From: Nakamurella aerolata
GTDB taxonomy: Bacteria > Actinomycetota > Actinomycetes > Mycobacteriales > Nakamurellaceae
Length of the DNA stretch: 64,000 bases
Assembly: GCF_013002705.1 (NCBI RefSeq)
Contig: NZ_JABEND010000004.1
Coordinates: 62,001-126,000 of the forward strand
Reading direction: 5' to 3'
Below are positions 52,336 through 62,477 of the stretch, piece by piece. The notes below the pieces were generated by a model that was given only the letters and a program-made list of their open reading frames with translations, was not told the origin of the DNA and ran no database searches. The first letter of the stretch is position 1. The number at the start of each line of letters is the position of its first letter. A program made the translations under genes and the position numbers.

Positions 52336-53480
52336 GCGGCAGCGCGGCGCCGTGGCCGCTGAGCATCGCGATGCTGGGGACAAGGGGAGTACCGGCGCGG
52401 TACGGCGGATTCGAGACGGCGGTGGAGGAGGTCGGGCGCCGGCTCGCCGACCGCGGGCATCGCGTGGTGGTGTACAGCCGCCCGACCGAGCCGGAGGCGA
52501 GCGCCGGCAGCAGCTACCTGGGAATGCAGCGGGTGGAGTTGCCGGTGGTGCGCAAACGCTCGCTGGAAACGTTGCTGCACACCGGGTTGTCCGCCGGGCA
52601 CCTGCTGCGGCACCGCACCGATGTCGCCTTCCTGTTCAACTGCGCCAACGCGCCGTGGCTGCCGCTGCTGCGGCTGCGGCGCATTCCGGTGGCGACGCAC
52701 GTCGACGGCCTCGAGTGGCAGCGCGGGAAGTGGGGCAGCACCGGACGCCGGTACTACCAACTCGCCGAGAAGCTTGCCGTGCGGGGTTCGGACGCGCTGA
52801 TCGCCGACGCCGCCGGAATCGCCGACTACTACGCCGAGACCCACAACGCCGGAACGGTGCAGCTCAGCTACGGCGCCCCTGTGGTACCACCGGACACCGA
52901 CCGGCTCGCCGAACTCGACCTGGCGCCCGGCGGTTATCACCTGGTGGTGGCGCGGTTCGAACCGGAGAACCACGTCCGCGAGATCGTCGAGGGCTACCGG
53001 GCATCGGCGGCCGCCCGCCCGCTGGTGGTGGTCGGTTCGGCCCCGTACTCGGACGAGTACACCGCGGCGGTGCACGCCGCCGCCGACCATCGGGTGCGCT
53101 TTCTGGGCGGGGTGTGGGACCAGGAACTGTTGGATCAGCTGTATGTCGGGGCCCGCAGCTACCTGCACGGTCACTCGGTCGGCGGCACCAACCCGTCGCT
53201 GCTGCGCGCGATGGGCGCCGGCGCCGCGGTCAGCGCCTGGGACGTGAACTTCAACAGGGAGGTGCTCGGCGCCGCCGGCCGGTTCTTCGCCGACCCGGCG
53301 GGTGTTGCCGCCGCGGTCGAACAGGCCGATCAGGACGAGGCCGGCACCGCGGCCAGGGCGACACTGTCGTCCCGGCGGGCCACCGACTACAACTGGGACG
53401 ACGTCGCCGACGGCTATGAGCGGCTCGCCTTCGATCTCGCCGGGCACCGGTTGCCGCGGCCGCGCCGGACGGGCCGATGA
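52332..53480 (+). CDS. Glycosyltransferase with DUF1972 domain, rhamnosyltransferase-like
   Basis: The 382-residue GT-B enzyme opens SIAMLGTRGVPARYGGFETA, the DUF1972 signature found in rhamnosyl- and related transferases. HVDGLEWQRGKWG and FLGGVWDQELLDQLYVGARSYLHGHSVGGTNPSLLRAM make up the donor-binding half. It adds a deoxysugar or hexose to the lipid-linked unit. The GTG at 52332 overlaps the previous stop. It is the last gene of the EPS locus. Confidence 0.87.
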   Translation: MSGSAAPWPLSIAMLGTRGVPARYGGFETAVEEVGRRLADRGHRVVVYSRPTEPEASAGSSYLGMQRVELPVVRKRSLETLLHTGLSAGHLLRHRTDVAFLFNCANAPWLPLLRLRRIPVATHVDGLEWQRGKWGSTGRRYYQLAEKLAVRGSDALIADAAGIADYYAETHNAGTVQLSYGAPVVPPDTDRLAELDLAPGGYHLVVARFEPENHVREIVEGYRASAAARPLVVVGSAPYSDEYTAAVHAAADHRVRFLGGVWDQELLDQLYVGARSYLHGHSVGGTNPSLLRAMGAGAAVSAWDVNFNREVLGAAGRFFADPAGVAAAVEQADQDEAGTAARATLSSRRATDYNWDDVADGYERLAFDLAGHRLPRPRRTGR

Positions 53481-53561
53481 GCTGAGGCGCCGGCGGAAAT
53501 CCCGGTGCCGGGACGGCAGGCTGGCCCGCGCTGCCCGAGCGCGCCGTGAGAAGCTGGAGCC

Positions 53562-54623
53562 GTGGATCGCACCGTCGCTCTCCCCAATACCCGCTCCCGC
53601 CGCGCTTCGGCGGCGCCGGCACCGCCTGCTGGATCGGCACAGCCTGCTGGATCCGTCGAGTCGGCGGGCCCGGGGCGGCGGCGCGGCCGGCAGCTACGGC
53701 GCCGGCTCACCCCGTTCGCGTTGGCTGCGGTACTGGCCGGCACGCTGACCGCGTGCACCGATCACCCCGGCAGCGCCGCTGTGGTTGACGGCACCAGCAT
53801 CAGCGACAGCTCCACCCTGCAGACGGTCGATCAGCTCGCTGCCGACCGGACCCCTGCGGAGCCGGCCGATCCGTCCGGCACCGCGGCGACCGTCGACTGG
53901 CAGGCCGCCGACGTGCAGCGGGAAGCGCTCAACCGCAAGGTGTTGACCGCCAGCATCCGGCACCAGCTGCTGCAGAGCCCGGCGTTCAGCCGGCTCCCGG
54001 CCCCGCCCAAGTCCGAGGTGAACGCCCGCGCCGCGCAGGTCGATCCGGCGCAGCTTGCCGGCCAACTCGGGGTCGCCCCTGATCGGGTGGACCAGGGCAT
54101 CTCAGACGCGTTGCGGGTGCTCACCCTCGCGCAGCAGAACGCCGAGCAACCGGTCACCGACGTGCGGGTGAGCATGGACATTCTCAGCACCTTCGATTCT
54201 CGTTCGGCCGCGGCCGCGGCGCGGGTGCGTTTTCTGGACGACCCGGCGGCACTTGATGCCGCCATCGCCGAGGCCGCTCAGGGCTCCGGCGGTGCGCAGT
54301 CGGCGGCCACTGGCCAACAGCTGACCCTGCTGCAGCAACCGGCGCTGGCCCAGTTCGGCGTGTTCAGCGAGCCGGCAGGCAGCATCGTGGTGGTGCCCTC
54401 CGGTGAGCGGTGGACCTTGGTACGGATCAACCACCGCTCCGAGACGCCGGGCCAGCTCGGCTCCGCGCTCGGCACCGCGGCGAACTCGCAGCAGGGCCAG
54501 GCGTCGCTGTTCGACCTCGCCTGGCTGGCGGCATCAAAGGACGTCCGCGGCCAGACGGTGACCGTCAACCCGCGCTTCGGGCGCTGGGATCCCGTTGTGA
54601 TGCAAGTGGTTCCGCTGTCGTGA
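53562..54623 (+). CDS. SurA N-terminal-like lipoprotein
   Basis: The 353-residue precursor has a long Arg-rich N-region and a lipobox at LTAC near residue 65, so the start may be further in than the GTG at 53562. The mature part has the SurA/trigger-like N-terminal helices (STLQTVDQLAADRTP, NRKVLTASIRHQLLQ) but no PPIase domain. Actinobacterial members sit in front of mazG, as here, and are thought to chaperone exported proteins. It overlaps mazG by GTGA. Confidence 0.75.
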   Translation: MDRTVALPNTRSRRASAAPAPPAGSAQPAGSVESAGPGRRRGRQLRRRLTPFALAAVLAGTLTACTDHPGSAAVVDGTSISDSSTLQTVDQLAADRTPAEPADPSGTAATVDWQAADVQREALNRKVLTASIRHQLLQSPAFSRLPAPPKSEVNARAAQVDPAQLAGQLGVAPDRVDQGISDALRVLTLAQQNAEQPVTDVRVSMDILSTFDSRSAAAAARVRFLDDPAALDAAIAEAAQGSGGAQSAATGQQLTLLQQPALAQFGVFSEPAGSIVVVPSGERWTLVRINHRSETPGQLGSALGTAANSQQGQASLFDLAWLAASKDVRGQTVTVNPRFGRWDPVVMQVVPLS

Positions 54624-55411
54624 CGGACCGACCCGGGACGCCGCCGGCACCCACCGGTCCGAGCGGTCCGACCGGCGGCAAGTTGCTGGACGCGGTCGCG
54701 GTGATGGACACCCTGCGCAGCCCAGGCGGTTGCCCGTGGGATGCCGAACAGACCCACCGCTCGCTGCTGCGTTATCTTCTCGAGGAGTGCTACGAGCTGG
54801 TGCAGGCCATCGAGGACGACGATCAGGCCGCGATGCGCGAAGAACTCGGCGATGTGCTGCTGCAGGTGCTCTTCCACGCACGGATCGCCGCCGAAACGCC
54901 CGCAGCCGCAGGCGGTTTCACCATCGACGACGTTGCCGGTGACCTGGTGGACAAACTGGTGCGCCGGCATCCGCACGTCTTCGCCGCCGGTGCGGGAGCC
55001 GCCGGTGCGGCAGCCGCCGCTGGGCAACCCGCCGACTCGGCGCCGGATGCCGGGCCGAGCACCGCGCAGGACCAGCAAACCCGTTGGGACGAGCTGAAAA
55101 AGGCCGAGCGCACCAGCAAGAACGGTAAGGCGCACGTGCTCGACGGGGTGGCGCTGGCCCAGCCGGCGGTGGCGCTCGCCGGCAAGCTCGGCTCCCGCGC
55201 CGCCAAGTTCGACGATCACACCCCGCTGCCCGACGGCGACAGCGCGGCCGAGCAGATATTCCGGATCGCCTACGCGGCCGGTGCCGTCGGCATCGACCCG
55301 GAGACCGCGCTGCGCCAGGTGGCAAGGGAACACGCGGAACGCATGCGCGCGGGCACCATCGACGTCCCGCCGGCGGGCCAGCGGCAAGGGTCGACCGGCG
55401 TCAGCGACTGA
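54620..55411 (+). CDS. mazG: Nucleoside triphosphate pyrophosphohydrolase
   Basis: The 263-residue protein has the MazG core: LRSPGGCPWDAEQTHRSLLRYLLEECYE and the metal-binding EELGDVLLQVLFHARIAAE. A second half follows a Pro/Ala/Gly linker, with RWDELKKAERTSK. It hydrolyses non-canonical or excess NTPs to NMP and PPi. The linker of about 35 residues between the halves is longer than usual. The GTG at 54620 overlaps the lipoprotein stop. The last 11 bp overlap the convergent permease gene. Confidence 0.92.
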   Translation: MTDRPGTPPAPTGPSGPTGGKLLDAVAVMDTLRSPGGCPWDAEQTHRSLLRYLLEECYELVQAIEDDDQAAMREELGDVLLQVLFHARIAAETPAAAGGFTIDDVAGDLVDKLVRRHPHVFAAGAGAAGAAAAAGQPADSAPDAGPSTAQDQQTRWDELKKAERTSKNGKAHVLDGVALAQPAVALAGKLGSRAAKFDDHTPLPDGDSAAEQIFRIAYAAGAVGIDPETALRQVAREHAERMRAGTIDVPPAGQRQGSTGVSD

Positions 55412-57056
55412 GCACGTCCCGTCGGCGAAACCCCACCACCGCGACGGCCAGCAGCGCCGCCGTCATCACCAGCAGCACCCCGACGGCCGTCCACGGGATC
55501 TGCGTGACGGCCGGCCCGGTGACGTGCGTCAGCGGAGATACGTCGAGCAGCCACTGCGGCAGCTGCAACGACGGCCCGATCATCGTCAGCAGCACGCAGC
55601 CGGCGAACACCGCCCAGATCGCCGGCCACCAGCTCGGCCGCAGCGCGTGCACCAGCGCCGCCAGCGCGCCGAACGTCCAAGTCACCGGGATCTGCACCAT
55701 CATGGCCTGCAGCCCGGCGCGGAACGCAGGACCGAAGGCACCGTCGGTGCGGATGCCGTGCACCAACCCGCAGGCCAGCCCGGACAGCGTCAGCGCCGCC
55801 GCGGGAATCAGCAGCATCGGCACCAGATAGCCGCTCTGCAGCCGGAACCGGGTCACCGCTGTCGAGAGCAGCAACTCCGCGCGCCCATTGCTCTCCTCGG
55901 CGGCGAGCCGGCCGACAACGCTGATCGCGGCGATGGCCGCCAGCAACCCGGTGACGGTGCCGACCGCCGACAGCACCGCCTGGGTGAGCACGTCGGCACC
56001 GCCCAGCTGCGTCAACGCCTCCCGCATGCCGGCGCTGCCGGACAGCAGACCGTCGGCGCTGTCCACAATGGCGCCGTTCACCGCGCCGTACGCCAGCAAC
56101 GCAAGGCACCAGGCGATGGCGGTGCCGCGCAGCGATCGCACCACCAGGCCAGGCACCGAACGCAGCCGGCCGGTGGCCGGCCCCGGCCGGGCCGGCAGCA
56201 GCGACAACCCGACGTCTCGGTGCGCCAACAACGCGACCGCAACGGCCACCAGCGCCACCGCCAATGCCACGGTGAGCGCGACCACCCACACCCGGTTGTC
56301 GGCGAAGGCTCTGACCTCTTCGGCCCAGCCCAGTGGGCTCAGCCAGCGCAACCACTGCGGGCCGGAGCTTCCGGAGTCGGCCACCCCGCGAATGGCGAAG
56401 CTGAGCCCGAGCAGCGCCCCGGCGGCTCCCATCGCCGACCTGGCCGAGTCGAACACCTGCGCCGTCACCGCTGCGAGGCCGGCAAACACCAAGCCCGAAG
56501 CGGCGATCACCGCGCCCAGCAGCGCCGAGCCGCCGAGCGGCTCGCCACCGACTACGCAGACCACGGCGACCAGAACGCCGATGCCGACCAGCGCCGTTCC
56601 GGCGCACGCCAGCGCCGCGGCGAGCGCGGCGCCCCGGCCGATCGGGGTGCTGGCCAGCAGCTCGGCCCGCCCCGACTCCTCCTCGCTGCGGGTCCGCCGC
56701 ACCACGGTGAAGATGCCGGCGAGGGCGGCGAGCGCGCTGCCGAGCAGGCCCATCCGCCAGGCCGTCAAGCCGCCGATGCTCGACGACCAGATCGGGCCGG
56801 TGATCACCGTGAAAACCGGGTTGCCGCGCAGACTCTCGGCGAACTGCGCACGCTCGGCTGGGTTCGGATAGAGGTTGCGGAACGCGACAACAGTGGCGGC
56901 CACCGAGGCGACAATGCCGTACGTCCAGGCCAGCAGTGGCAGCCGCTCCCTGCGCAGCCCGAACCGGTACAGCGCGGCGAACCCGGCGAGCGGCAGAATC
57001 CCCAGCCCGGCGCTGCTCCGATCGACGTCGCTGCTCGGCGCGGCGGCGGTACTCAT
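55401..57056 (-). CDS. ABC-2-type exporter permease
   Basis: The 551-residue membrane protein has about 12 segments in two homologous halves, each with a [26 protein letters not shown] / [19 protein letters not shown] cytoplasmic motif. This is the actinobacterial drug-exporter type (polyketide antibiotic exporter-like). It pairs with the ATPase upstream by ATGA overlap. Substrate unknown. Confidence 0.85.
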   Translation of the reverse strand: MSTAAAPSSDVDRSSAGLGILPLAGFAALYRFGLRRERLPLLAWTYGIVASVAATVVAFRNLYPNPAERAQFAESLRGNPVFTVITGPIWSSSIGGLTAWRMGLLGSALAALAGIFTVVRRTRSEEESGRAELLASTPIGRGAALAAALACAGTALVGIGVLVAVVCVVGGEPLGGSALLGAVIAASGLVFAGLAAVTAQVFDSARSAMGAAGALLGLSFAIRGVADSGSSGPQWLRWLSPLGWAEEVRAFADNRVWVVALTVALAVALVAVAVALLAHRDVGLSLLPARPGPATGRLRSVPGLVVRSLRGTAIAWCLALLAYGAVNGAIVDSADGLLSGSAGMREALTQLGGADVLTQAVLSAVGTVTGLLAAIAAISVVGRLAAEESNGRAELLLSTAVTRFRLQSGYLVPMLLIPAAALTLSGLACGLVHGIRTDGAFGPAFRAGLQAMMVQIPVTWTFGALAALVHALRPSWWPAIWAVFAGCVLLTMIGPSLQLPQWLLDVSPLTHVTGPAVTQIPWTAVGVLLVMTAALLAVAVVGFRRRDVLSR

Positions 57057-57997
57057 TGCTGGTCGGCCGAGGGCGACGGCGCCGGGTCGCCGGGCTGGTC
57101 GTAGTGCCGCAGGAACAGCTCCTCCAGTGTCGGCGGCCGGCTGGTGAGGGTCTGCACCCCGGCAGACGTCAACGCCGCCAACACTTTTCCCAGCTCATTG
57201 CTGTCCACCGACAGGCTCACCCTGGTGTGCTCCACCCGTAGGTCGTGCACGCCGGGCAGCTCGGACAGGCCGGCCGGCACCCGGTCGAGCTGCGCCTGCA
57301 CGCTGGTCCGGGTGAGGTGCCGCAGCTGCGCCAGCGTGCCCGATTCCACCACGGTGCCACCGGCAATGATCGACACCCGATCGCCCAGCGACTCCACCTC
57401 GGAGAGGATGTGGCTGGACAGCAGCACCGTGCTGCCCGAGCCCACCGCCTGCCGAATGCATTGCTGGAACACCGCTTCCATCAAGGGATCCAATCCCGAC
57501 GTCGGCTCGTCCAGCACCAGCAGCTCCACCTCGGAGGCCAGCGCGGCGATGATGGCCACCTTCTGCCTGTTGCCCTTGGAATAGGTGCGGCACTTGCGTT
57601 TCGGGTCGAGCTGGAAGCGTTCGATCAGCTCGTCGCGCCGGCCGGCGTTGGTGGGAGCGCCGCGGCCGCTGCGCAACGAGGTGAGCAGATCGATCACCTC
57701 GCCGCCGGTCAGGCTCGGCCACAGCGTCACATCGCCGGGAACGTAGGCCAACCTGCGGTGCAGGGACACCGCGTCCGTCCACGGATCGCCGCCGAGCAGC
57801 CGGCTGCGGCCGGCATCGGCATGCAACAGCCCGAGCAGCACCCGGATCGCCGTCGACTTGCCGGCGCCGTTCGGGCCGAGAAAGCCATGCACCTCGCCGC
57901 GCCGGACCTGCAGGTTCAGCTTGTTCAGTGCGTGCACCGAGCCGAAACTCTTGTCCACGTCACGCATCTCGATGACGAGCTCGGCATCGGCGCCCAT
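57053..57997 (-). CDS. ABC exporter ATPase (drug-exporter-1-like)
   Basis: The 314-residue protein has Walker [19 protein letters not shown], the signature segment [18 protein letters not shown] (variant of LSGGQ), Walker [15 protein letters not shown] and the switch [11 protein letters not shown]. An extra C-terminal domain follows ([21 protein letters not shown]). The signature variant is the one usual in this exporter subfamily. AAAGGA precedes the ATG at 57997. Confidence 0.9.
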   Translation of the reverse strand: MGADAELVIEMRDVDKSFGSVHALNKLNLQVRRGEVHGFLGPNGAGKSTAIRVLLGLLHADAGRSRLLGGDPWTDAVSLHRRLAYVPGDVTLWPSLTGGEVIDLLTSLRSGRGAPTNAGRRDELIERFQLDPKRKCRTYSKGNRQKVAIIAALASEVELLVLDEPTSGLDPLMEAVFQQCIRQAVGSGSTVLLSSHILSEVESLGDRVSIIAGGTVVESGTLAQLRHLTRTSVQAQLDRVPAGLSELPGVHDLRVEHTRVSLSVDSNELGKVLAALTSAGVQTLTSRPPTLEELFLRHYDQPGDPAPSPSADQQ

Positions 57998-58031
57998 GGT
58001 GTGTCCTTTCCGCCGCGAGCTCGGTGCGGCC

Positions 58032-59087
58032 TCAGCCCAGTTGAGCGGCGGCGGTATCGAGCGTTCGCATGATCGCGACCGTTTCCTGCAGCGGCAGCAG
58101 TGGCGACTGCCGGACACCGTCGGCGACCAGTTGGGCCAGGTGCGCGGCCTCGTAGGCCAGGCCGCCGTCGGTGATGGTGGGTGGGTCGGTCTGCAGCGTG
58201 GTGCCGTCCCTGTGGATGTAGGTCAGCACGCCGGGCGCGTAGAACGGCCCCGGCAGTTCCACCCTGGCCACGGTGCCGGAGATCGATGCGGTGGTAGGCG
58301 TTTTCGCCAGCAGCGTGGTGTTCAGCACGGCCTGCGCGCCGGGATGCTGGGCGCCGGCGTCGAGCACCAGCGATACCTGCCCGTCCACCCCGGTGAACGC
58401 CCTGCTGCCGAACGCGTGCACCGCGGCGGGCGTGCCGAGCACCATCGACGCCAACGACACCGGGTACACCCCGAGATCCAGCAGTGCTCCGCCGGCCAGC
58501 TCCGGCGCGAACAGCCGGTGTGCCGGATCCGGGTCGAAGTACTGGCCGTGGTCGGCGATCACCACCTGCAGCTCGCCGAGCGCGCCGGTCTCCAGCAGCT
58601 GGCGCAGCACGTCGAAGCGCGGCAGGAAGCGCGGCCACATCGCCTCCAGCACGGTGACGTCAGACGCGGCGGCGAACTGCGCGATCTCCACTGCCTGCTC
58701 GGCGGTCTGGGTGAACGCCTTCTCCACCAGCAGATGCTTACCCGCCGCGATGGCATCCATGGCCTGTCGATAGTGCTCGGAGTGCGGCGAGGCGATGTAC
58801 ACCACGTCGACCTCGTCGTCGGCCAGCAACTGTTCGGTGCCGACGTGTGCGGTCGGGATGTCGTGCTCGGCCGCGAAAGCGTTGCCCCGCTTCGCGCTTC
58901 GCGAGGCCACCGCCACCAACCGCTGCCTGGTGTGGGCGCGCAGCGCGCGCGCCATCGACCCGGCGATGCCGCCGGTGCCGAGGATGCCCCAGCCCAGCGG
59001 TGGGGCCTCCGTCGGGTCGGGGGTGCGCGGCTGCGGCAGCCGCGGCGGAGCCGGCGGTGCTGGTTTCGGAGTCGGCGGCTGGCTCAT
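58032..59087 (-). CDS. Gfo/Idh/MocA-family oxidoreductase, dihydrodiol dehydrogenase-like
   Basis: The 351-residue protein has the NAD(P) loop [18 protein letters not shown] after a Pro-rich N-terminus of about 28 residues, [21 protein letters not shown], the EK pair in LLVEKAFT, and EAMWPRFLP. That last motif is typical of the dimeric dihydrodiol dehydrogenase/1,5-anhydrofructose reductase branch. The reaction is an NAD(P)-dependent sugar or diol oxidoreduction; the substrate is unknown, though the beta-galactosidase next door hints at a sugar. AAAGGAG precedes the ATG. Confidence 0.85.
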   Translation of the reverse strand: MSQPPTPKPAPPAPPRLPQPRTPDPTEAPPLGWGILGTGGIAGSMARALRAHTRQRLVAVASRSAKRGNAFAAEHDIPTAHVGTEQLLADDEVDVVYIASPHSEHYRQAMDAIAAGKHLLVEKAFTQTAEQAVEIAQFAAASDVTVLEAMWPRFLPRFDVLRQLLETGALGELQVVIADHGQYFDPDPAHRLFAPELAGGALLDLGVYPVSLASMVLGTPAAVHAFGSRAFTGVDGQVSLVLDAGAQHPGAQAVLNTTLLAKTPTTASISGTVARVELPGPFYAPGVLTYIHRDGTTLQTDPPTITDGGLAYEAAHLAQLVADGVRQSPLLPLQETVAIMRTLDTAAAQLG

Positions 59088-59139
59088 CTGGACTCCTTTG
59101 CAGGCCCGTTTCTCCCAGGCCGGCGACGGCGTTCGGTGG

Positions 59140-61254
59140 CTATGCCCGGCGGAGCATGGCTACCCCGTAGCGTCCCAGAGAAACGATGGCGGCGTGCGAC
59201 CGGCCCGTCAACAGATCGGTCGCCGGCTGCGGGAGCGGCAGGTCAACCGGCTCGGCGGTGTGGTTGACGGCGAACAACAGTGCTCGGTCGCCCTCGCCGC
59301 GCTGAACCACCTCGACCCCTGCGGGCAGCGCGGACGTCGGCAGCAATCCGTCGACGCCGGCGGCCGCCCTGGCGTGCGCCAGCACCGCGTCCACCCCGGC
59401 CGCGTCCAGCCGCGCCGCCACGTAGTAGGCCCAGCCCTTGCCGACCTGGCGCCGCACCACCGCGGGCTGTCCGTCGAGTTCGCCGGCGCCGAACCTGGCC
59501 AGCACCTGCGTGGTTGTGCCGCCGCTGCCGGGCTGCTCGGTGAGCACCAGCGACTCGGTGAAAGTACTTGCCGTACTGGATGTTTCACCACCCGCCTCGC
59601 CGCTGTCCGCAGCGCCCACTGTGCCCGCAGTGCCCGGAGTGCTCGCAGCGGCGTCGGTGAAGGTGACCGGCACCGTCTCGCCCGGCTGCAGCGGCCACCA
59701 CTCGTCGACGGTCGCCCCGACCAGTTCCCGCAGCGGGCCGGGAGCACCACCGGGATGGATGCGGTCGTTGCCGTCGACCACCCCGGAGAAGCAGCCGACC
59801 ACCAGCACCCCACCGTTGCCGACCCAGCGGGCCAGCTCGGCGGCGTCGTCGTCCCTGAGCAGGTAGAGGTTGGGTGCGAGCAGCAGCCGGCGATCGGCGT
59901 GCGGACCGCCGGGGCGCGCAGCGTCCACCGCCACCCCGGCGCGCAACAGCGCGGCGTACCAATCGGTCATCAGCAGCCGCAGCCGCAGGTCAGCGCTCGG
60001 ATGCGAGTCCAGCTCGAGCGCCCACCACGAGTCCCAGTCCAACAGCAGCGCGGTGTCGGCACGGCTGGCCAGCCCGGTCGGCTCCGGGTGGGCGGCCAGT
60101 TCGTTGCCGAGGGCACTGACCTCGCCGAACACCCGCCCGCCGGGGCCGCTGTGTCCGACCATTCCCGAGTGGAACTTCTCCGCACCGCCCGGCGATGCCC
60201 GCCACTGGAAGAACATCACCGCGTCGGCGCCGCGCGCCACCGCCTGCCAACTGCCGGCCCGCATCTTCCCGGCCGGTTTCGGGGCGTTGCGCTGACGCCA
60301 GTTCACCGCGCTGGGCGCCTGCTCCATCAGCAGCCACGGTCGGCCGGCGTGCAGGCTGCGCACCACGTCGTAGTCGAAAGCCGCGCTGACGAACGAGTCA
60401 GGGTCGGCCGGGTCGGAGTAGGAGTCGAAGGAGACCACATCGAGGCGCTCGGTCCACTTCCACAGGTCAAGGGCCTGGTTGACGGCGACGAAGTTGGTGG
60501 TCAGCGGCAGCTGCGGGGTGGCGGCCCGCAGCTCGCCGATCTCCAGCTCGAGCAGTCGCAGCAGGTTGTCCGAGCTGAACCGCTGAAAGTCCAACTGCTG
60601 GGCCGGGTTGGCGAACGTCGGCGCCGAGCGCGGCGGCAACACTTCGGCGAACTCGGAGTAGCGCTGCGACCAGAAGGTGGTGGTCCAGGCTTCGTTCAGC
60701 CCGCCGATGTCGCCGTACCGGTCCTGCAGCCAGGTCCGGAACTCCGCGGCGCAGCGATCGCAGTAGCAGGCCCGCAGGTGGCAGCCGTACTCGTTGTTGA
60801 CGTGCCACAGTTGCAGCGCGGGATGCTCGCCCAGCGCCTCGGCGAGTTTGCCGACGAAGCTGCGCACCGCGTCGCGAAAGTCGGTGTTGGACGGGCAGTA
60901 CGCCTGCCGCGCTCCCGGCCACCAGCGGGTGCCGTCGGCCAGCTCCGGCAGCGAATCGGGGAATCGGCGGGCCAGCCACGGCGGCGGCGAGGCCGTCATG
61001 GTGGCGAGGCTGACACCGATCCCGCCGGCGTGCAGCTGATCCATGATGCCGCGGTAGTAGCCGAAGTCGTAGCCGCCCGGGGTGGGCTCGGCCACCGCCC
61101 ACCCGAAGATCCCCAGCGACACCAGGTTCACCCCGGCCCGCTGCATCAGCTCGACGTCTTCGGCCACCTTGCCCGGCGGCCAGTGTTCGGGGTTGTAGTC
61201 CCCACCGAACCTGATGCTGGACGGGTCGAACCGTGGGCGATCGCCGGAGATCAT
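59140..61254 (-). CDS. Beta-galactosidase, glycoside hydrolase family 42
   Basis: The 704-residue protein has GGDYNPEHWP at the start and the acid/base Glu155 in HVNNEYG. Cys120, Cys158, Cys163, Cys165 and Cys168 cluster as in metal-binding GH42 enzymes, and Glu311 in LLMEQAPS is the nucleophile. The trimerisation and C-terminal beta domains follow. There is no signal peptide, so it cleaves imported galactosides. A low-complexity Thr/Ala/Gly stretch interrupts the C-terminal third. The ATG at 61254 gives the family N-terminus. It is divergent from the kinase gene. Confidence 0.92.
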   Translation of the reverse strand: MISGDRPRFDPSSIRFGGDYNPEHWPPGKVAEDVELMQRAGVNLVSLGIFGWAVAEPTPGGYDFGYYRGIMDQLHAGGIGVSLATMTASPPPWLARRFPDSLPELADGTRWWPGARQAYCPSNTDFRDAVRSFVGKLAEALGEHPALQLWHVNNEYGCHLRACYCDRCAAEFRTWLQDRYGDIGGLNEAWTTTFWSQRYSEFAEVLPPRSAPTFANPAQQLDFQRFSSDNLLRLLELEIGELRAATPQLPLTTNFVAVNQALDLWKWTERLDVVSFDSYSDPADPDSFVSAAFDYDVVRSLHAGRPWLLMEQAPSAVNWRQRNAPKPAGKMRAGSWQAVARGADAVMFFQWRASPGGAEKFHSGMVGHSGPGGRVFGEVSALGNELAAHPEPTGLASRADTALLLDWDSWWALELDSHPSADLRLRLLMTDWYAALLRAGVAVDAARPGGPHADRRLLLAPNLYLLRDDDAAELARWVGNGGVLVVGCFSGVVDGNDRIHPGGAPGPLRELVGATVDEWWPLQPGETVPVTFTDAAASTPGTAGTVGAADSGEAGGETSSTASTFTESLVLTEQPGSGGTTTQVLARFGAGELDGQPAVVRRQVGKGWAYYVAARLDAAGVDAVLAHARAAAGVDGLLPTSALPAGVEVVQRGEGDRALLFAVNHTAEPVDLPLPQPATDLLTGRSHAAIVSLGRYGVAMLRRA

Positions 61255-61341
61255 GAAACGCCGTTCTACTAGGGGTTGAGTGTCGGCAAGCGTAGCGGCC
61301 CGGCACCGGGCGGTGGGGGGCCGGTCGCCGCGGCGGGTGAC

Positions 61342-61347
61342 TAGTCT
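61342..61347 (+). promoter_or_regulatory. TANNNT -10 element for leaderless kinase gene
   Basis: TAGTCT lies 7 nt before the GTG at 61355, with no ribosome binding site in between. Confidence 0.45.
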
Positions 61348-61354
61348 CGACGGT

Positions 61355-62389
61355 GTGCCAGACCCGACCGCCAATCCTGTGTCGAACGCAGCAGGCTCCG
61401 CGCCGCTGGATCTGCTGGTGCTCGGCGAGGTGATGCGGGTGCTGGTCGCCGAACCGGGAGAGGCGCTGGCTCGCGCCGAGCGCTTCCGGTCCACCATCGG
61501 TGGGGCGGAAGGCAATGTGGCCGTTGGGGTTTCGCGGCTGGGTCACCGTGCCGGATGGATCGGCCGGGTCGGCGACGACGACGCCGGCAGCTATCTGCTG
61601 CGCCGGATGCGGGCCGAGGACGTCGACGTCTCCGCGGTGCGGCAGGTGCCGGGCTTCACCGGGCTGTTGCTGCGCAACTCGTCGGCGCACGGCGCGATCT
61701 CGGTGGCCTACCACCGCGCCGGCTCGGCGGCCGCCGGCGTCGATGCCGCGCAGGTGCGGGCCGCATGGGAGGCCGCCCGGGCCGCCTGCGGACCGCGGTT
61801 GGTGCACGTCACCGGGATCAGCCTGATGCTCAGCGAGCAGTCAGCGGCGGCCACCAGAGAGCTCATCGAGTTGGCCGCCGCGGCCGGGGTTTCGGTGAGC
61901 TTCGACGTCAACCTGCGGCTGCGGCTGGCCGCGCCCGAGCAGTGGCGCACCGCCCTGGCCGACGTGGCGCCGCGCGCTCAGGTGATCTTCGCCGGCACCG
62001 ACGAACTTCCGCTGCTGCCCGGCGGGGTGGACGACGCCGGGCGCCCGGTGAATCCCGAGCAGCTGGCTCACACCCTCATCGCCGGCGGGGCCACCGCGGT
62101 GGTGTGCAAGAACGCCGACCACACCGCCACCGTCTACACCCGCGACGCCGCACACACCGAGCAGCCACTGGCCCGGCAGGTGGTCGACCCGGTCGGCGCC
62201 GGCGACGCCCTGGTGGCCGGATACCTGTCCGGCCTGCTCGAGAACCAGCCTCCGGCAGACTGTCTGCGTCGCGGCGTCGGCGCTGCCGCGTTCGCCGTCG
62301 AAGGCTGGTCGGACACCGAGAACCTGCCCGACGCAAGGGAATTGACCGGTCTGCTGGCCGCCGACGGCGGCGAGCAGGTCTCCCGGTAG
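61355..62389 (+). CDS. PfkB-family sugar kinase, 2-keto-3-deoxygluconate kinase-like
   Basis: The 344-residue kinase has LLVLGEVMRVL, the GGAEGNVAVGVSRLGHRAGW substrate region, and the anion-hole motif VDPVGAGDALVAGYLSGLL with the catalytic Asp. The spacing fits KdgK, which phosphorylates 2-keto-3-deoxygluconate. The 2-keto-3-deoxygalactonate isomer is also possible given the galactosidase. It lies 88 bp upstream of the aldolase that would split the product. The GTG at 61355 is a likely leaderless start. Confidence 0.85.
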   Translation: MPDPTANPVSNAAGSAPLDLLVLGEVMRVLVAEPGEALARAERFRSTIGGAEGNVAVGVSRLGHRAGWIGRVGDDDAGSYLLRRMRAEDVDVSAVRQVPGFTGLLLRNSSAHGAISVAYHRAGSAAAGVDAAQVRAAWEAARAACGPRLVHVTGISLMLSEQSAAATRELIELAAAAGVSVSFDVNLRLRLAAPEQWRTALADVAPRAQVIFAGTDELPLLPGGVDDAGRPVNPEQLAHTLIAGGATAVVCKNADHTATVYTRDAAHTEQPLARQVVDPVGAGDALVAGYLSGLLENQPPADCLRRGVGAAAFAVEGWSDTENLPDARELTGLLAADGGEQVSR

Positions 62390-62477
62390 GCCACCGCGAC
62401 CGGAACCCATCCAATACCCAACCGACTACCTCACCGACGACCGACCGACGGAACCGAGCGAAGGAATCGAGCACAGC

